64,000 bases of DNA. It comes from Clostridiales bacterium. Its GTDB lineage: Bacteria; Bacillota; Clostridia; Oscillospirales; CAG-272. The stretch's first letter is position 1, and each line of letters starts with the position of its first letter. Below the pieces are notes generated by a model. It ran no database searches, was not told where the DNA came from, and was given only the letters and a program-made list of their open reading frames with translations. This document shows positions 36,323 to 45,433 of the stretch, piece after piece. The stretch lies in NCBI GenBank assembly GCA_022791195.1, contig JAAVYP010000065.1:53305-117304 (forward strand), given 5' to 3'. The position numbers and the translations under genes are program-made.

Positions 36323-37705
36323 ATGGAAAAAAATACGATAGCAGAAAATAAAATGGGTGTCATGAGCGAGGGCAAACTGCTTCTCAATATGGCAACCCCT
36401 ATGATTATATCCATGCTGGTACAGGCTATGTATAATATCGTGGACAGTGTGTTTGTCGGCATGTTTGATCCCGAATTTAACTATGCACTGGCGGCGGTCA
36501 ACCTGGCCTTTCCGATTCAAACGCTGATGATTGCCGTTTCGGTTGGCATTGGCGTAGGCGTTAATTCATTTTTGTCCCGCAGTTTGGGGGAAAAGAATTT
36601 TGAAGATGCAAACTTTGCAGCCGGTAACGGCATTTTTTTAAGCGTGTGTTCTTATGTCGTGTTTGCGGTGATAGCCGGGATAGCGGCGCCTTCTTTTTAT
36701 GCGTTTCAGACCGATGTGCCAAAGATTATTGAATATGGCACCTCTTATGTGCGCATTGTAACGATTGGTTCGATTGGCATTTTTGTGCAGGTGATTATGG
36801 AGCGCATTTTGCAGTCGACCGGCCAGACGTTCTATAATATGATCAGCCAGGGAACCGGTGCCATTGTCAATATTGTATTTGACTATTTGCTGATTTTCGG
36901 TGTCGGACCGTTCCCGGCTATGGGTGTGGCGGGTGCTGCGGCTGCTACCGTGTTTGGACAAATTGTGGGCGCGTCGCTTGGCATCTATTTTAATATACGA
37001 AAAAATCATGAAATCAGTCTTTCTTTGCGTTATATGCTGCCAAAGGCAAGAGTGATAAAGCAAATTTTTGTGGTGGGATTGCCGTCTATCATTATGCAGT
37101 CAATCGCCAGTGTGCTGACAGTGGGTATTAATAAGATTATTGCGCTGGATCCCAGCCAAGAGGTGGTAACCGCCGGACAAAATGTATTTGGCGCTTACTT
37201 TAAATTGCAGTCTTTTGTCTTTATGCCGGTGTTTGGCCTTAACAACGGCATGGTTCCGATTATTGCGTATAACTACGGTGCGCGCAATAAAAAAAGAATC
37301 ATGCGTACGTATAAAATTGCAGTCATTTGCGCGATGATTTATATGTGCTTGGGCTTAGTTGTCTTTTCGCTGTTCCCGGGTGAGTTGCTTGCTTTGTTTA
37401 GTTTGTCTGAACAGGCGGTCACGATGGGCATTCATGCGCTGCGGATTATGGGATTGTCTTTCCTGTTTGCCGGGTTTTCTATTATTACCGTATCCACGTT
37501 TCAAGCACTTGGCAACGGTATCTATAGTATGATTAATTCGCTTTGCCGTCAGCTGATTGTTATTTTGCCGGCCGCTTTGCTGTTTTATCATTTTTGGGGC
37601 GTCAATTCAATTTGGTATGCGTTTCCCTTGGCCGAGGTATTTTCGGTGATGCTCAGCATTTTCTTTATGGTCAAGCTCTATAATCAAAAACTGAAACATC
37701 TATGA
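36323..37705 (+). CDS. MATE-family multidrug efflux transporter
   Basis: The 460-residue protein has twelve predicted spans. NMATPMIISMLVQAMYNIVDS near the N-terminus and the second-half counterpart around VGLPSIIMQSIASVL fit the MATE duplicated fold. It would export drugs or metabolites by sodium or proton antiport. Start ATG at 36323 with AGAAAGG 6 bases upstream. It overlaps topB by 4 bases, so the two are cotranscribed. Confidence 0.92.
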   Translation: MEKNTIAENKMGVMSEGKLLLNMATPMIISMLVQAMYNIVDSVFVGMFDPEFNYALAAVNLAFPIQTLMIAVSVGIGVGVNSFLSRSLGEKNFEDANFAAGNGIFLSVCSYVVFAVIAGIAAPSFYAFQTDVPKIIEYGTSYVRIVTIGSIGIFVQVIMERILQSTGQTFYNMISQGTGAIVNIVFDYLLIFGVGPFPAMGVAGAAAATVFGQIVGASLGIYFNIRKNHEISLSLRYMLPKARVIKQIFVVGLPSIIMQSIASVLTVGINKIIALDPSQEVVTAGQNVFGAYFKLQSFVFMPVFGLNNGMVPIIAYNYGARNKKRIMRTYKIAVICAMIYMCLGLVVFSLFPGELLALFSLSEQAVTMGIHALRIMGLSFLFAGFSIITVSTFQALGNGIYSMINSLCRQLIVILPAALLFYHFWGVNSIWYAFPLAEVFSVMLSIFFMVKLYNQKLKHL

Positions 37706-39807
37706 AAATTATCATTGCAGAAAAACCGTCTTTGGCACGCAATATTGCCGCCGCTATTGGCAATGGTGTGAAGAAAAACGGCTATATTGCATGCCAAGAG
37801 TATTTGGTCACATGGGCTTTTGGCCATTTGTTTTCGCTTGTTGATATTGAGGATTATGCGCCAACAGCGCATGGCAGATGGTGTATGGATAACCTGCCGT
37901 GCCTGCCGGAAAAGTTCCGCTTTGCTTTGCGCAAGGGAAAAGACGGCGGCAGGGACGAGGGGGTTGCTAAGCAGTTTGAGCTGATCAAAGCACTCTGCAC
38001 AAGAGCGGATGTAGATACGATCATTAACGCGGGCGACGCAGACCGTGAAGGGGAAATTATTATTCGGCTTTGTATCCAGAATGCCGGTGTTACCGATAAG
38101 CGCGTGCAGCGCCTGTGGCTGCCTGACCAAACGCCCGAGACGATTCGCACCGCGCTTGGCAGTATGAAAGATGCCGGCGAATATGATCTTTTGGCGGGCG
38201 AAGGGTTCGCCAGAACCTACATCGATTGGCTGTACGGCGTCAATTTAACTCGATTCGCTACTCTGAAAACAGGTACATTTTTGCGGGTTGGCCGGGTGAT
38301 CATTCCCATTGTAAAGGCTATTTATGATCGGGATATGGCCATTCGCCACTTTAAGCCCGAGCCGTATTTGGCCATTGTTTCGGCACAAGAAACCAATGGA
38401 GAGAAAATCGAGCTTGTCTCCAAGAATAAATTTTCGGCAGACGAACAGAACAAGGCGCTTGCCCTTTGTGCGGCCTATAATGAAGCAGGCGCGTATGTAA
38501 CAGCGGTTAAACGGAAAAAGGACAAGCTAAACCCCGGCAAATTATATTCGCTTTCAAAGCTGCAGAATTTTTTGGGAAAAAAATATAAAATGCCGATGGA
38601 AGAATCGTTGAAAGTGGCGCAAAAGCTCTATGAAGAGGGCTATTTAACCTATCCGAGAACGAATTCTGAGTATTTGGCCACCGCTGAAAAAGATAAAATA
38701 CGCAAAATTATTGCCGCTGTAGCAAAAAAGGGCTATCCGGTTTGCTTTAAAGACCAAAAGAGCATTTTCGACGACAGTAAAATCGAAAGCCATTCGGCTT
38801 TGACGCCCACCTATAAAATTCCGGATCCGGCACGCATGACCGAAAATGAAAAAATCGTGTATTCGGCTGTCATGCGCCGCTTTGTGGCTGTTTTTTGTTC
38901 AGAGGATTGTATAGCTGATAAAACCGAAATCAAAATTCAGTGCGCCGATGAGGAATTTACCTTAAAGGGCACGGTGATTCTGGAAAAGGGCTGGACCCGT
39001 TTTGACGATACCGAGCGAAAAAACAAAATGCTGCCGGCGCTGAAAAAAGGGGATGCGGTCAATGTGAACTTTCAGCCGGTGACCAAAGAGACTCACCCGC
39101 CCAAGCATTACACCATCGAAACCTTGAACAATTATCTGAAAAATCCCTTTAGAGAAGAAAAGGCGCGGTTAGCCGAAGAAGCATCGGCAGAAGCAGTGGA
39201 CGATGCAGAGGATTACAAAGCCATTTTTGAAGGGTTAGAGCTGGGAACCGAGGCAACCAGAACAGGCATAATCGATAACGCCAGACACAGTCATTATATT
39301 GAATTAAAAAAGGATGTGTACCGGATCTTGCCGGAAGGCGAATATTTGATTGAATCTTTGGCACGTATGGGCATTTCAATGGATAAGTATAAAACCAGTG
39401 AAATGGGCAAGGCGCTGAAAAAGGTGTATCATGGTGAATATACGGTGGAAGACAGCGTGGCTATCGCCAAGGAGGAAATTCGCCGTGTGTTTGCGCCTAC
39501 GAACGATTCGTTGGAAACAGACACCGATATCGGGCTGTATGGCGACGAAATGGGTGTTTGTCCTCTTTGCGGACAAACGGTTGTTCGCACGAAATTTGGT
39601 TATGGCTGCCGCGGCTATAAAGAAGGCTGCCGTTTCAGCATCAATTTGACGATCTGCGGACGTGTTATCTCGGCCGCCAATGTAAAACAGTTGCTGGCTA
39701 CAGGAAAAACGGCGAAAATCAAAGGCTTTATTTCCAAAGCAGGCAAACCTTTTGACGGCGCGCTTTGCCTGCAGGAGGGAAAGGTGAACTTTGATTTTTC
39801 GGATTGA
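37702..39807 (+). CDS. topB: DNA topoisomerase III
   Basis: The 701-residue type IA topoisomerase has an N-terminal Toprim domain (IIAEKPSLARNIAAAIG; GDADREGEIIIRL), the catalytic Tyr in LTYPRTNSEYL near residue 318, and a C-terminal zinc finger (CPLCGQTV, then two Cys in CRGYKEGC). It decatenates and relaxes negatively supercoiled DNA. Its start overlaps the MATE gene by 4 bases. Its last codons and stop lie inside the downstream terminator stem. Confidence 0.95.
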   Translation: MKIIIAEKPSLARNIAAAIGNGVKKNGYIACQEYLVTWAFGHLFSLVDIEDYAPTAHGRWCMDNLPCLPEKFRFALRKGKDGGRDEGVAKQFELIKALCTRADVDTIINAGDADREGEIIIRLCIQNAGVTDKRVQRLWLPDQTPETIRTALGSMKDAGEYDLLAGEGFARTYIDWLYGVNLTRFATLKTGTFLRVGRVIIPIVKAIYDRDMAIRHFKPEPYLAIVSAQETNGEKIELVSKNKFSADEQNKALALCAAYNEAGAYVTAVKRKKDKLNPGKLYSLSKLQNFLGKKYKMPMEESLKVAQKLYEEGYLTYPRTNSEYLATAEKDKIRKIIAAVAKKGYPVCFKDQKSIFDDSKIESHSALTPTYKIPDPARMTENEKIVYSAVMRRFVAVFCSEDCIADKTEIKIQCADEEFTLKGTVILEKGWTRFDDTERKNKMLPALKKGDAVNVNFQPVTKETHPPKHYTIETLNNYLKNPFREEKARLAEEASAEAVDDAEDYKAIFEGLELGTEATRTGIIDNARHSHYIELKKDVYRILPEGEYLIESLARMGISMDKYKTSEMGKALKKVYHGEYTVEDSVAIAKEEIRRVFAPTNDSLETDTDIGLYGDEMGVCPLCGQTVVRTKFGYGCRGYKEGCRFSINLTICGRVISAANVKQLLATGKTAKIKGFISKAGKPFDGALCLQEGKVNFDFSD

Positions 39808-39829
39808 TCCGAAAAATCAAAGTTTTTTT
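39787..39829 (+). terminator. Terminator formed by the end of topB
   Basis: AACTTTGATTTTTCGGAT (39787-39804) is perfectly complementary to 39807-39824, an 18-bp stem followed by a run of T. The topB stop TGA lies at its apex. Confidence 0.9.
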
Positions 39830-39883
39830 ATGCAAAAGCATTTAAAACGGCATGAACAAGCGTATTTTTTCATACGTTTTAGT

Positions 39884-41470
39884 ATGAAAAAATCAAAGAA
39901 ATTTTTATATGATGGATTATTGTTAACCGCAACGGCCCTTATTATGCGCACGGTCGGCGTTGTTTTTAACGCCTATGTTTCAGACCATATCGGCGAAAGC
40001 GGTATGGGCCTGTTCACGTTGGTGATGAGTGTATACACCTTTGCGGTGACTTTTGCGACGAGCGGCATTAATTTAGCCGCGACTCGCTTGACCGCAGAGG
40101 CCATGGGTCATAACAACGAAAGGGAAATACGCGATGCAATGAAGCGCTGCATTGTGTATAGCCTGTTTTTCGGTACCGTCGGCGGTGTCGGTCTGTTTGG
40201 CGGCTCTCATTTCTTTGGCGCCGTTTTAATGGGGGATGCGCGCACAGTTCCGTCGCTTCGGCTGCTTGCCTTTGGACTGCCGTTTTTGTCTGTGTCCAGC
40301 GCCTTAAATGGTTATTTTACAGCTGTGCGGCGGGTCGCGAAATATGCGCTTTGCCAGTTTTTTGAGCAGGTTTGCAAGATTGCTTTTACCATGTTCGGGT
40401 TTTCTCTGTTTTTGCCGATGGGCTTAGAATATGGGTGTCTCGCGTTGGTAGGGGCTTCGATGATTTCCGAATGTTTGTCGTTCCTATTGGCATTGGTGCT
40501 TTATTTCATTGATCTTCATAGACATAATCATCGCGCGGGCCATCGGCAGAAGGGATTGACAAAAAAGCTCTGCGGCATCGCACTTCCGGTGGCAGTTAGT
40601 GCCTATTTCCGTTCGGGATTGGTCACGGCCGAGCATATGCTTATTCCGTGGGGGCTGAAACGAAGCGGAGCCACAGCCGATGCGGCGCTTGCCTCCTATG
40701 GTGTGATTCAAGGCATGGTGCTGCCTGTGGTTTTATATCCGTCGGCCTTTCTAAACGCTTTTTCATCTCTTTTGGTGCCCGAATTTGCAGAAGAAATCGC
40801 CTCCGGCAAAAGGCGACGCACCGAACATATTGCCACGAAAGCGATTGGCGCCACACTGCTCTTTTCCATTGGCGTCGCCGGTATTATGATGAGCTATGCG
40901 GATGTGTTGGGACAATTGATTTATAAGAGCGCCGAAAGCGGTTTTTATATTCGTGTGCTCAGTGCATTAATTCCCGTGATGTATTTAGACGGCATTGTCG
41001 ATGGCATGCTCAAGGGCATGGGCTATCAGTTTTATTCGATGGTGGTCAATATCATCGACGCGCTGCTTTCGCTCATTTTGGTTTTTGTATTAGTGCCGCG
41101 TATGGGTGTGATTGGCTATGTAATTACAATTTTTGTAGGCGAAATTGTCAATTATGCGCTCAGTATATCAAAACTGCTGATGCATATGAAAGTGGATTTA
41201 AAGCTCAAAGACAGGGTGCTAAAGCCTATGCTTTCGGTTGTTGGTGCAACAACCTTGGGACATATTCTGTTTCACTTTATGGCGGTGCATCCATGGCTGC
41301 AAATGGCGATTTGTTTCCTTTTATATATTATTCTTCTTTTCTGTACCTTTAGCATCTCGAGAGCTGATGTAGCGTGGCTCAAAGGCATTATCTGCAAAAA
41401 AGGCGGAAAAGTGCAGCTGCGCCATCGGCTGCACCGCCAGCGGGATGTATATCAATCGCTGCATTTTTGA
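39884..41470 (+). CDS. Polysaccharide/lipid flippase (MVF/SpoVB-like)
   Basis: The 528-residue membrane protein of the MOP superfamily has about 14 spans. It contains ESGMGLFTLVMSVYTFAVTF near residue 40 and paired internal repeats typical of SpoVB/MurJ-like flippases that move lipid-linked sugars. The start at 39884 is favoured by family N-termini, though no good ribosome binding site is seen there; an in-frame ATG at 39830 has none either. It is probably monocistronic. Confidence 0.85.
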   Translation: MKKSKKFLYDGLLLTATALIMRTVGVVFNAYVSDHIGESGMGLFTLVMSVYTFAVTFATSGINLAATRLTAEAMGHNNEREIRDAMKRCIVYSLFFGTVGGVGLFGGSHFFGAVLMGDARTVPSLRLLAFGLPFLSVSSALNGYFTAVRRVAKYALCQFFEQVCKIAFTMFGFSLFLPMGLEYGCLALVGASMISECLSFLLALVLYFIDLHRHNHRAGHRQKGLTKKLCGIALPVAVSAYFRSGLVTAEHMLIPWGLKRSGATADAALASYGVIQGMVLPVVLYPSAFLNAFSSLLVPEFAEEIASGKRRRTEHIATKAIGATLLFSIGVAGIMMSYADVLGQLIYKSAESGFYIRVLSALIPVMYLDGIVDGMLKGMGYQFYSMVVNIIDALLSLILVFVLVPRMGVIGYVITIFVGEIVNYALSISKLLMHMKVDLKLKDRVLKPMLSVVGATTLGHILFHFMAVHPWLQMAICFLLYIILLFCTFSISRADVAWLKGIICKKGGKVQLRHRLHRQRDVYQSLHF

Positions 41471-41498
41471 GTGAAATGACTGCCTTTTGCGAAAGTGG

Positions 41499-41536
41499 TA
41501 TAATAAACCGAGATCATACGGGTTTCGGTTTATTAT
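41499..41536 (+). promoter_or_regulatory. TATAAT-bearing palindrome before the surface protein gene
   Basis: TATAAT (41499-41504) opens a perfect 12-bp inverted repeat, ATAATAAACCGA (41500-41511) with TCGGTTTATTAT (41525-41536). It may be a simple member of the palindromic repeat family and the promoter of the surface protein. Confidence 0.45.
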
Positions 41537-41585
41537 TTTATGGACTGTGCAAGCAGTCTGGCGAAAGACAAAGAAAGGATGTAAA

Positions 41586-43148
41586 ATGAGATCAAAAACA
41601 CAAATAACCAAAAGAGTCATAACACTTTTGATGGCTTTTTTGATGATGTTATCTTGCATGTCGCTTGGTATTCAGGCGCAAGACCCGGAACAGGAAACCA
41701 GCGGCACATGCGGCGAAAATTTGACTTGGGCATATGATGAGCAAAGCCGTACGTTAACGATTAGCGGTACCGGACCTATGGAGAATTATGGACAGATATC
41801 GCTTGCCCCTTGGATCGATTATCGCGATATAATCGAAACACTTGTGATTGAAGAAGGGGTCACTACAATTGGCGACCGTGCGTTTGAAAGCTGTGTGAGA
41901 CTGACCGATGTGGTCATGCCGAAGAGTTTAACGGCTATTGGCGAAAATGCATTTGATAGTTGCGAACAATTAGAAAATGTTGTGATTCCAGAGGGTGTTA
42001 CCGAGATTCTATATGGAGCATTTACAGCTTGTATTTCATTAAAGCGCATTGCGTTACCAGATAGTTTAATCATGCTTTATGGCCATTCTTTTGCAGATTG
42101 TAAATCTCTCCAAAAGGTAAATATTCCCAAAAATGTAATACTCGTTGGTAATTATTCTTTTTTGGGATGCAGTTCGCTTGAAAGTATTAACGTGTCAGAA
42201 GATAACACTCGGTATTGTTCGCTGAACGGCGTTTTGTACAATAAGACAAAAACTGCTCTATGTGTATATCCTGCTGGAAAGAAAGTGAAAAGTTATACTG
42301 TGCCGGATGGAGTTACTGTACTCGGTAATTGTGCATTTCAATCATGCAATTCTGTTACGAATCTGACGCTGCCGGATAGCATCGCAGTGATTGAATCCGG
42401 TGCGTTAAGTTTTTCTAATTCTTGTTGTACCGATATTCTTTATACAGGCACCGAAGAACAGTGGAACGCAATTGATATTAAAGAGGACAATCAATATTTG
42501 CTTGATCGGGTAACAATTCATTATGAGGTTGATCCAACCGCGCTGTTTGTCGATACACCCAAAGAGGCATGGTATTACGAAGCGGTGGAATATATGGTGC
42601 AGGAAAAACTGATGTATGGCATCTCTGATATTGATTTTGGTGTTGATACGGTTTGTACGCGTGCTATGTTGGTGACGGTTTTGTATCGCCTCGAGGGGCG
42701 GCCTGATGTGACTGGACTTGAGAATTCGTTTACCGATGTTGTGAATACACCCGCTACCGCATATTATTATGATGCGGTGCTGTGGGCGCAGGATAAAGAA
42801 ATTGTATATGGTGCCGATGAGACTGCATTTATTCCAAATGGAGAGTTGACCAGAGAACAGCTGGCAGCGTGTCTCTATCGGTATGCCAAAAATGTCAAGC
42901 AATATGATGTCAGCACGGATGAACAGTATGAGCAGGACGCCGTTTTTTCTTCATTTGCTGACTGGTATAAAATTGAGGACTATGCGAAAGAATCATTGAA
43001 ATTTGCGCTGTACACAGGCTTTATCAGCGGCAGTAAGGAGGCTGATGGGCTGTATATGAACCCTAAGCAGGGAACCACCAGGGTCGAATTTGCCTCTATG
43101 CTGAAACGCTTTATGCAAATTGACCATTCATCGGTTCAAAAGGTGTGA
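41586..43148 (+). CDS. Secreted LRR (BspA-type) surface protein with SLH domains
   Basis: The 520-residue protein has a signal peptide (about 1-31), BspA-like leucine-rich repeats (about 80-300, e.g. VIEEGVTTIGDRAFESC) and three S-layer homology segments (about 320-365, 380-430 and 455-515). It would be a secreted, cell-wall-anchored adhesin or S-layer-associated protein. Start ATG at 41586 with AGAAAGGA upstream. Own promoter and terminator. Confidence 0.9.
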   Translation: MRSKTQITKRVITLLMAFLMMLSCMSLGIQAQDPEQETSGTCGENLTWAYDEQSRTLTISGTGPMENYGQISLAPWIDYRDIIETLVIEEGVTTIGDRAFESCVRLTDVVMPKSLTAIGENAFDSCEQLENVVIPEGVTEILYGAFTACISLKRIALPDSLIMLYGHSFADCKSLQKVNIPKNVILVGNYSFLGCSSLESINVSEDNTRYCSLNGVLYNKTKTALCVYPAGKKVKSYTVPDGVTVLGNCAFQSCNSVTNLTLPDSIAVIESGALSFSNSCCTDILYTGTEEQWNAIDIKEDNQYLLDRVTIHYEVDPTALFVDTPKEAWYYEAVEYMVQEKLMYGISDIDFGVDTVCTRAMLVTVLYRLEGRPDVTGLENSFTDVVNTPATAYYYDAVLWAQDKEIVYGADETAFIPNGELTREQLAACLYRYAKNVKQYDVSTDEQYEQDAVFSSFADWYKIEDYAKESLKFALYTGFISGSKEADGLYMNPKQGTTRVEFASMLKRFMQIDHSSVQKV

Positions 43149-43174
43149 GACAAGATCGATGAAAAAATAAATAG

Positions 43175-43206
43175 AAAAAAGAGCGGCTGTAAGGCCGCTC
43201 TTTTTT
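43175..43206 (+). terminator. Terminator after the SLH protein gene
   Basis: GAGCGGC (43181-43187) and GCCGCTC (43194-43200), flanked by A and T tracts, form a 13-bp stem with a 6-base loop. Confidence 0.88.
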
Positions 43207-43310
43207 CGTATGGATTCTCATATAGTTGCAAAAAATAAAAAAGCTGTCGCACAAATGAGGTCTCATATGTGACAAATATAAACAAAATTGTTGAAAAAGG
43301 ACAAAAGCAC

Positions 43311-43504
43311 TTGCAAATAAAATTTAAAGATGATATAATAAAATTGCCACATAAAGTAGTTTTTGTTAACAGGATGTATTTACTCCTCGTAAAAATGCAT
43401 GCTCTGTTTTTTTACATACCTGTTAACCGATGTAGAAATGAATTTGTGTGGCAGCAAAGAGCTATGCGTTTTTAGCGTACAGTCGATAGACTGTACGCTT
43501 TTTT
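43311..43504 (+). ncRNA. Candidate structured small RNA with pseudoknot
   Basis: -35 TTGCAA (43311-43316) and -10 TATAAT (43334-43339) with a 17-base spacer predict a transcript of about 160 nt from near 43346 to a strong terminator (AGCGTACAGT 43474-43483, ACTGTACGCT 43490-43499, then T). It folds into a long stem: GTTAACAGG (43365-43373) with CCTGTTAAC (43419-43427), extended by ATGTA/TACAT. The apical GCATGCTCT (about 43397-43405) can pair with AGAGCTATGC (43458-43467) as a pseudoknot with one bulge. No convincing coding frame. Class not recognised. Confidence 0.55.
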
Positions 43505-43625
43505 ATATGATGTGTACTTTTGATAGGTATAACCCACCGTCAATATGAAAATGAAATGAATTATGTTTGCTTGTTTATTATCATATATTTAGCTCTTCTA
43601 TATGGACAGGAGAGATGTACATAAA

Positions 43626-43658
43626 AAACCATATTCAACGATTCGTTGAATATGGTTT
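43626..43658 (-). terminator. Terminator of the G5/3D gene
   Basis: AAACCATATTCAAC (43626-43639) and GTTGAATATGGTTT (43645-43658) form a 14-bp stem with a 5-base loop. On the minus strand it ends in a T run. The rest of 43505-43690 holds no recognised gene. Confidence 0.85.
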
Positions 43659-43690
43659 GAAAATAGCATGCATTTAGAAATAATTTATTA

Positions 43691-44716
43691 TCATTCATCT
43701 AATAGGAAATAGACTCTGGCGCTCCGGCGACCCCATTGAATCGCACGACCGTATGCATCTGAGTCTGAACCCATGAATACATCAATAATATTTCCTTTAA
43801 CAGCGCCGCCCGTATCTAACGCATAGCGTACACCGCAGTCATAATAATCGCTGGCCACATATACTTTTGTGCCGAGCGGAATAATACTTGGGTCAACTGC
43901 TATGACAGCAGAACTGACAGCAGCACCGGAAGCGGTGCGGGCACCGCTTGGCGCGGTATAGGCAGTCGCCTGAACGTCAATATAATGAGAATAATGATAA
44001 GTTATGCCGTCATCGCCGACATAATAGCCGCCGACCCCTTTGTATACGACCTCATTCACAGGTGCGGTCGTTTTGCTTTCAATAATAGTTTCGCTGATAA
44101 TTTCATTATCAACTATTTTAGAACGTATTGTTTTGCTGACCGAACCTTGTTTTCCTTTTGTGATGACCTGTGTGGTGCCGTAAGGAATAGTAGAGACTTC
44201 AACAATCTCTGTTTCAAAGGGAAGTACCTCGGTTGTAGTATTATCTTTGTATTCTACATTGTAAACATAAATGGATGAAGCAGACGATACAACGGTATCA
44301 AGAGAAATATCCGTTTCTTTGTCGGATAAGTCGATGTTAAGTTCTTCAATTAATTCTGCAACCGTTGTTTGAGAGGTAGGCACTGTAAAAGTGGTCTCGC
44401 CCATGACAATCGAAACTTCAAAAGGGTCAACTGCTTCGTCAAATATTTCATTTTTAGCAACAAATTTGATCGTAGAGATAGATGCATCTTCCTGTAAATA
44501 GTAAGAGTGGTGTTTTGTATAACTTGCCACTATGACAAAAGAAATAAAAATAACAAGTGTAAAGCAAATGCAGGGAAGAATGTGTAGAAAAGTTTTGTTG
44601 TCTAAACCGTGGTAGTTTGGTTTCGTGCCAAATAATAAGTTCTTTTTTGCGTTTTTTGTTTTTTTGTTTTTTTGCGAAGTTTGAGTATATATACGCGGAT
44701 TGTCCTTGGTATACAT
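43691..44716 (-). CDS. G5 and 3D domain cell-wall protein
   Basis: The 341-residue protein has a membrane span (about 46-66), a DUF348/ubiquitin-like segment (about 90-155), a G5 domain (about 160-225) and a C-terminal 3D domain, whose Asp residues lie in AVDPSIIPLG, YALDTGGAVKG and NIIDVFMG. This architecture matches RpfB/YabE/YocH-type peptidoglycan-acting proteins. The start at 44716 has GGAGGAAAT upstream; the longer frame to 44821 reads through a structured leader and is not a real extension. Confidence 0.9.
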   Translation of the reverse strand: MYTKDNPRIYTQTSQKNKKTKNAKKNLLFGTKPNYHGLDNKTFLHILPCICFTLVIFISFVIVASYTKHHSYYLQEDASISTIKFVAKNEIFDEAVDPFEVSIVMGETTFTVPTSQTTVAELIEELNIDLSDKETDISLDTVVSSASSIYVYNVEYKDNTTTEVLPFETEIVEVSTIPYGTTQVITKGKQGSVSKTIRSKIVDNEIISETIIESKTTAPVNEVVYKGVGGYYVGDDGITYHYSHYIDVQATAYTAPSGARTASGAAVSSAVIAVDPSIIPLGTKVYVASDYYDCGVRYALDTGGAVKGNIIDVFMGSDSDAYGRAIQWGRRSARVYFLLDE

Positions 44717-44725
44717 ATTTCCTCC

Positions 44726-44845
44726 TTTACTAAGCGGGTGGCCGCTCAGATTTCCGAACTGCGGTTTCGGAGGGAAGCCGCAGCTGGAAAACAGTATGAG
44801 CGTAGTGGGACGTTCCCACATTATGCCGTAAAATATATTGACGGC
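44726..44845 (-). other. Structured leader upstream of the G5/3D gene
   Basis: On the minus strand there is a series of hairpins: GCCGT/ACGGC, GTGGGA/TCCCAC, then CTGCGG/CCGCAG competing with TCCGAA/TTCGGA, which share bases, and finally GAGCGG with a downstream CCGCTT. The mutually exclusive hairpins suggest a regulatory switch. No known riboswitch class was recognised. Confidence 0.5.
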
Positions 44846-44933
44846 ACTTTATTTTATTCTCCATGCGTTTGTTAAGAGAATACGGAATACTCTATGTTAT
44901 GCTGTTTTCTCCTGATTGCGCATGAAAAATGAT

Positions 44934-44981
44934 TTTATGGTTAAATCATTCGTTATACTTGGTGTAACGAATGGCCATAAA
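44934..44981 (-). terminator. Hairpin downstream of rpsI, possible terminator
   Basis: CATTCGTTA (44947-44955) pairs with TAACGAATG (44965-44973), with an outer TTTATGG/CCATAAA pair. It lies after rpsI on the minus strand, though its T tract is weak. Confidence 0.5.
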
Positions 44982-45007
44982 CCAGCACAAGAGATAAAAT
45001 AAAGAAA

Positions 45008-45409
45008 TTATCTCTTTGAGAACTGCGGTGCACGACGTGCTGCCTTGAGACCGTACTTCTTTCTTTCCTTCATACGAGGGTCGCGAGTGAGATAACCAGC
45101 TTGTTTCAGAGAAGGTCTGAAAGTTTCATCTGCCTGCAGGAGCGCTCTGGCAAGACCATGGCGAATGGCGCCTGCCTGTCCTGAAAATCCGCCGCCCTTT
45201 ACGGTGGCGATAATATCAAACTTGCCCTCTGTACCTGTTACAGAATAAGGCTGATTCACAATAAGCTTTAATGTTTCAAGGCCGAAATAATCATCAATAT
45301 CGCGTCCGTTAATTGTAATGACGCCGGTGCCAGGAACAATACGAACTCTGGCCACAGACTTTTTTCTTCTGCCTGTACCATAGAAATAAGGTTTTGCACT
45401 TGTATACAT
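45008..45409 (-). CDS. rpsI: 30S ribosomal protein S9
   Basis: The 133-residue protein has the universal [16 protein letters not shown] near the N-terminus and ends in the basic tail [10 protein letters not shown] that reaches the P site. Start is taken as the ATG at 45409, as an upstream in-frame ATG at 45421 overlaps the AAAGGA ribosome binding site. It follows rplM in the conserved rplM-rpsI operon. Confidence 0.97.
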   Translation of the reverse strand: MYTSAKPYFYGTGRRKKSVARVRIVPGTGVITINGRDIDDYFGLETLKLIVNQPYSVTGTEGKFDIIATVKGGGFSGQAGAIRHGLARALLQADETFRPSLKQAGYLTRDPRMKERKKYGLKAARRAPQFSKR

Positions 45410-45433
45410 TTGTAGATCCATCCTTTCCTGTTA

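Noticed and set aside
43269..43475. 68-codon frame over the RNA candidate
   Set aside because: It begins before the predicted transcript, and has no ribosome binding site. The structure explains the region better.
44717..44821. N-terminal extension of the G5/3D protein
   Set aside because: The extension translates a structured leader; the ATG at 44716 has a strong GGAGG site.
43691..44821. ydaO-type c-di-AMP riboswitch upstream of the 3D gene
   Set aside because: The conserved blocks of that riboswitch could not be matched by eye, so no class was assigned.
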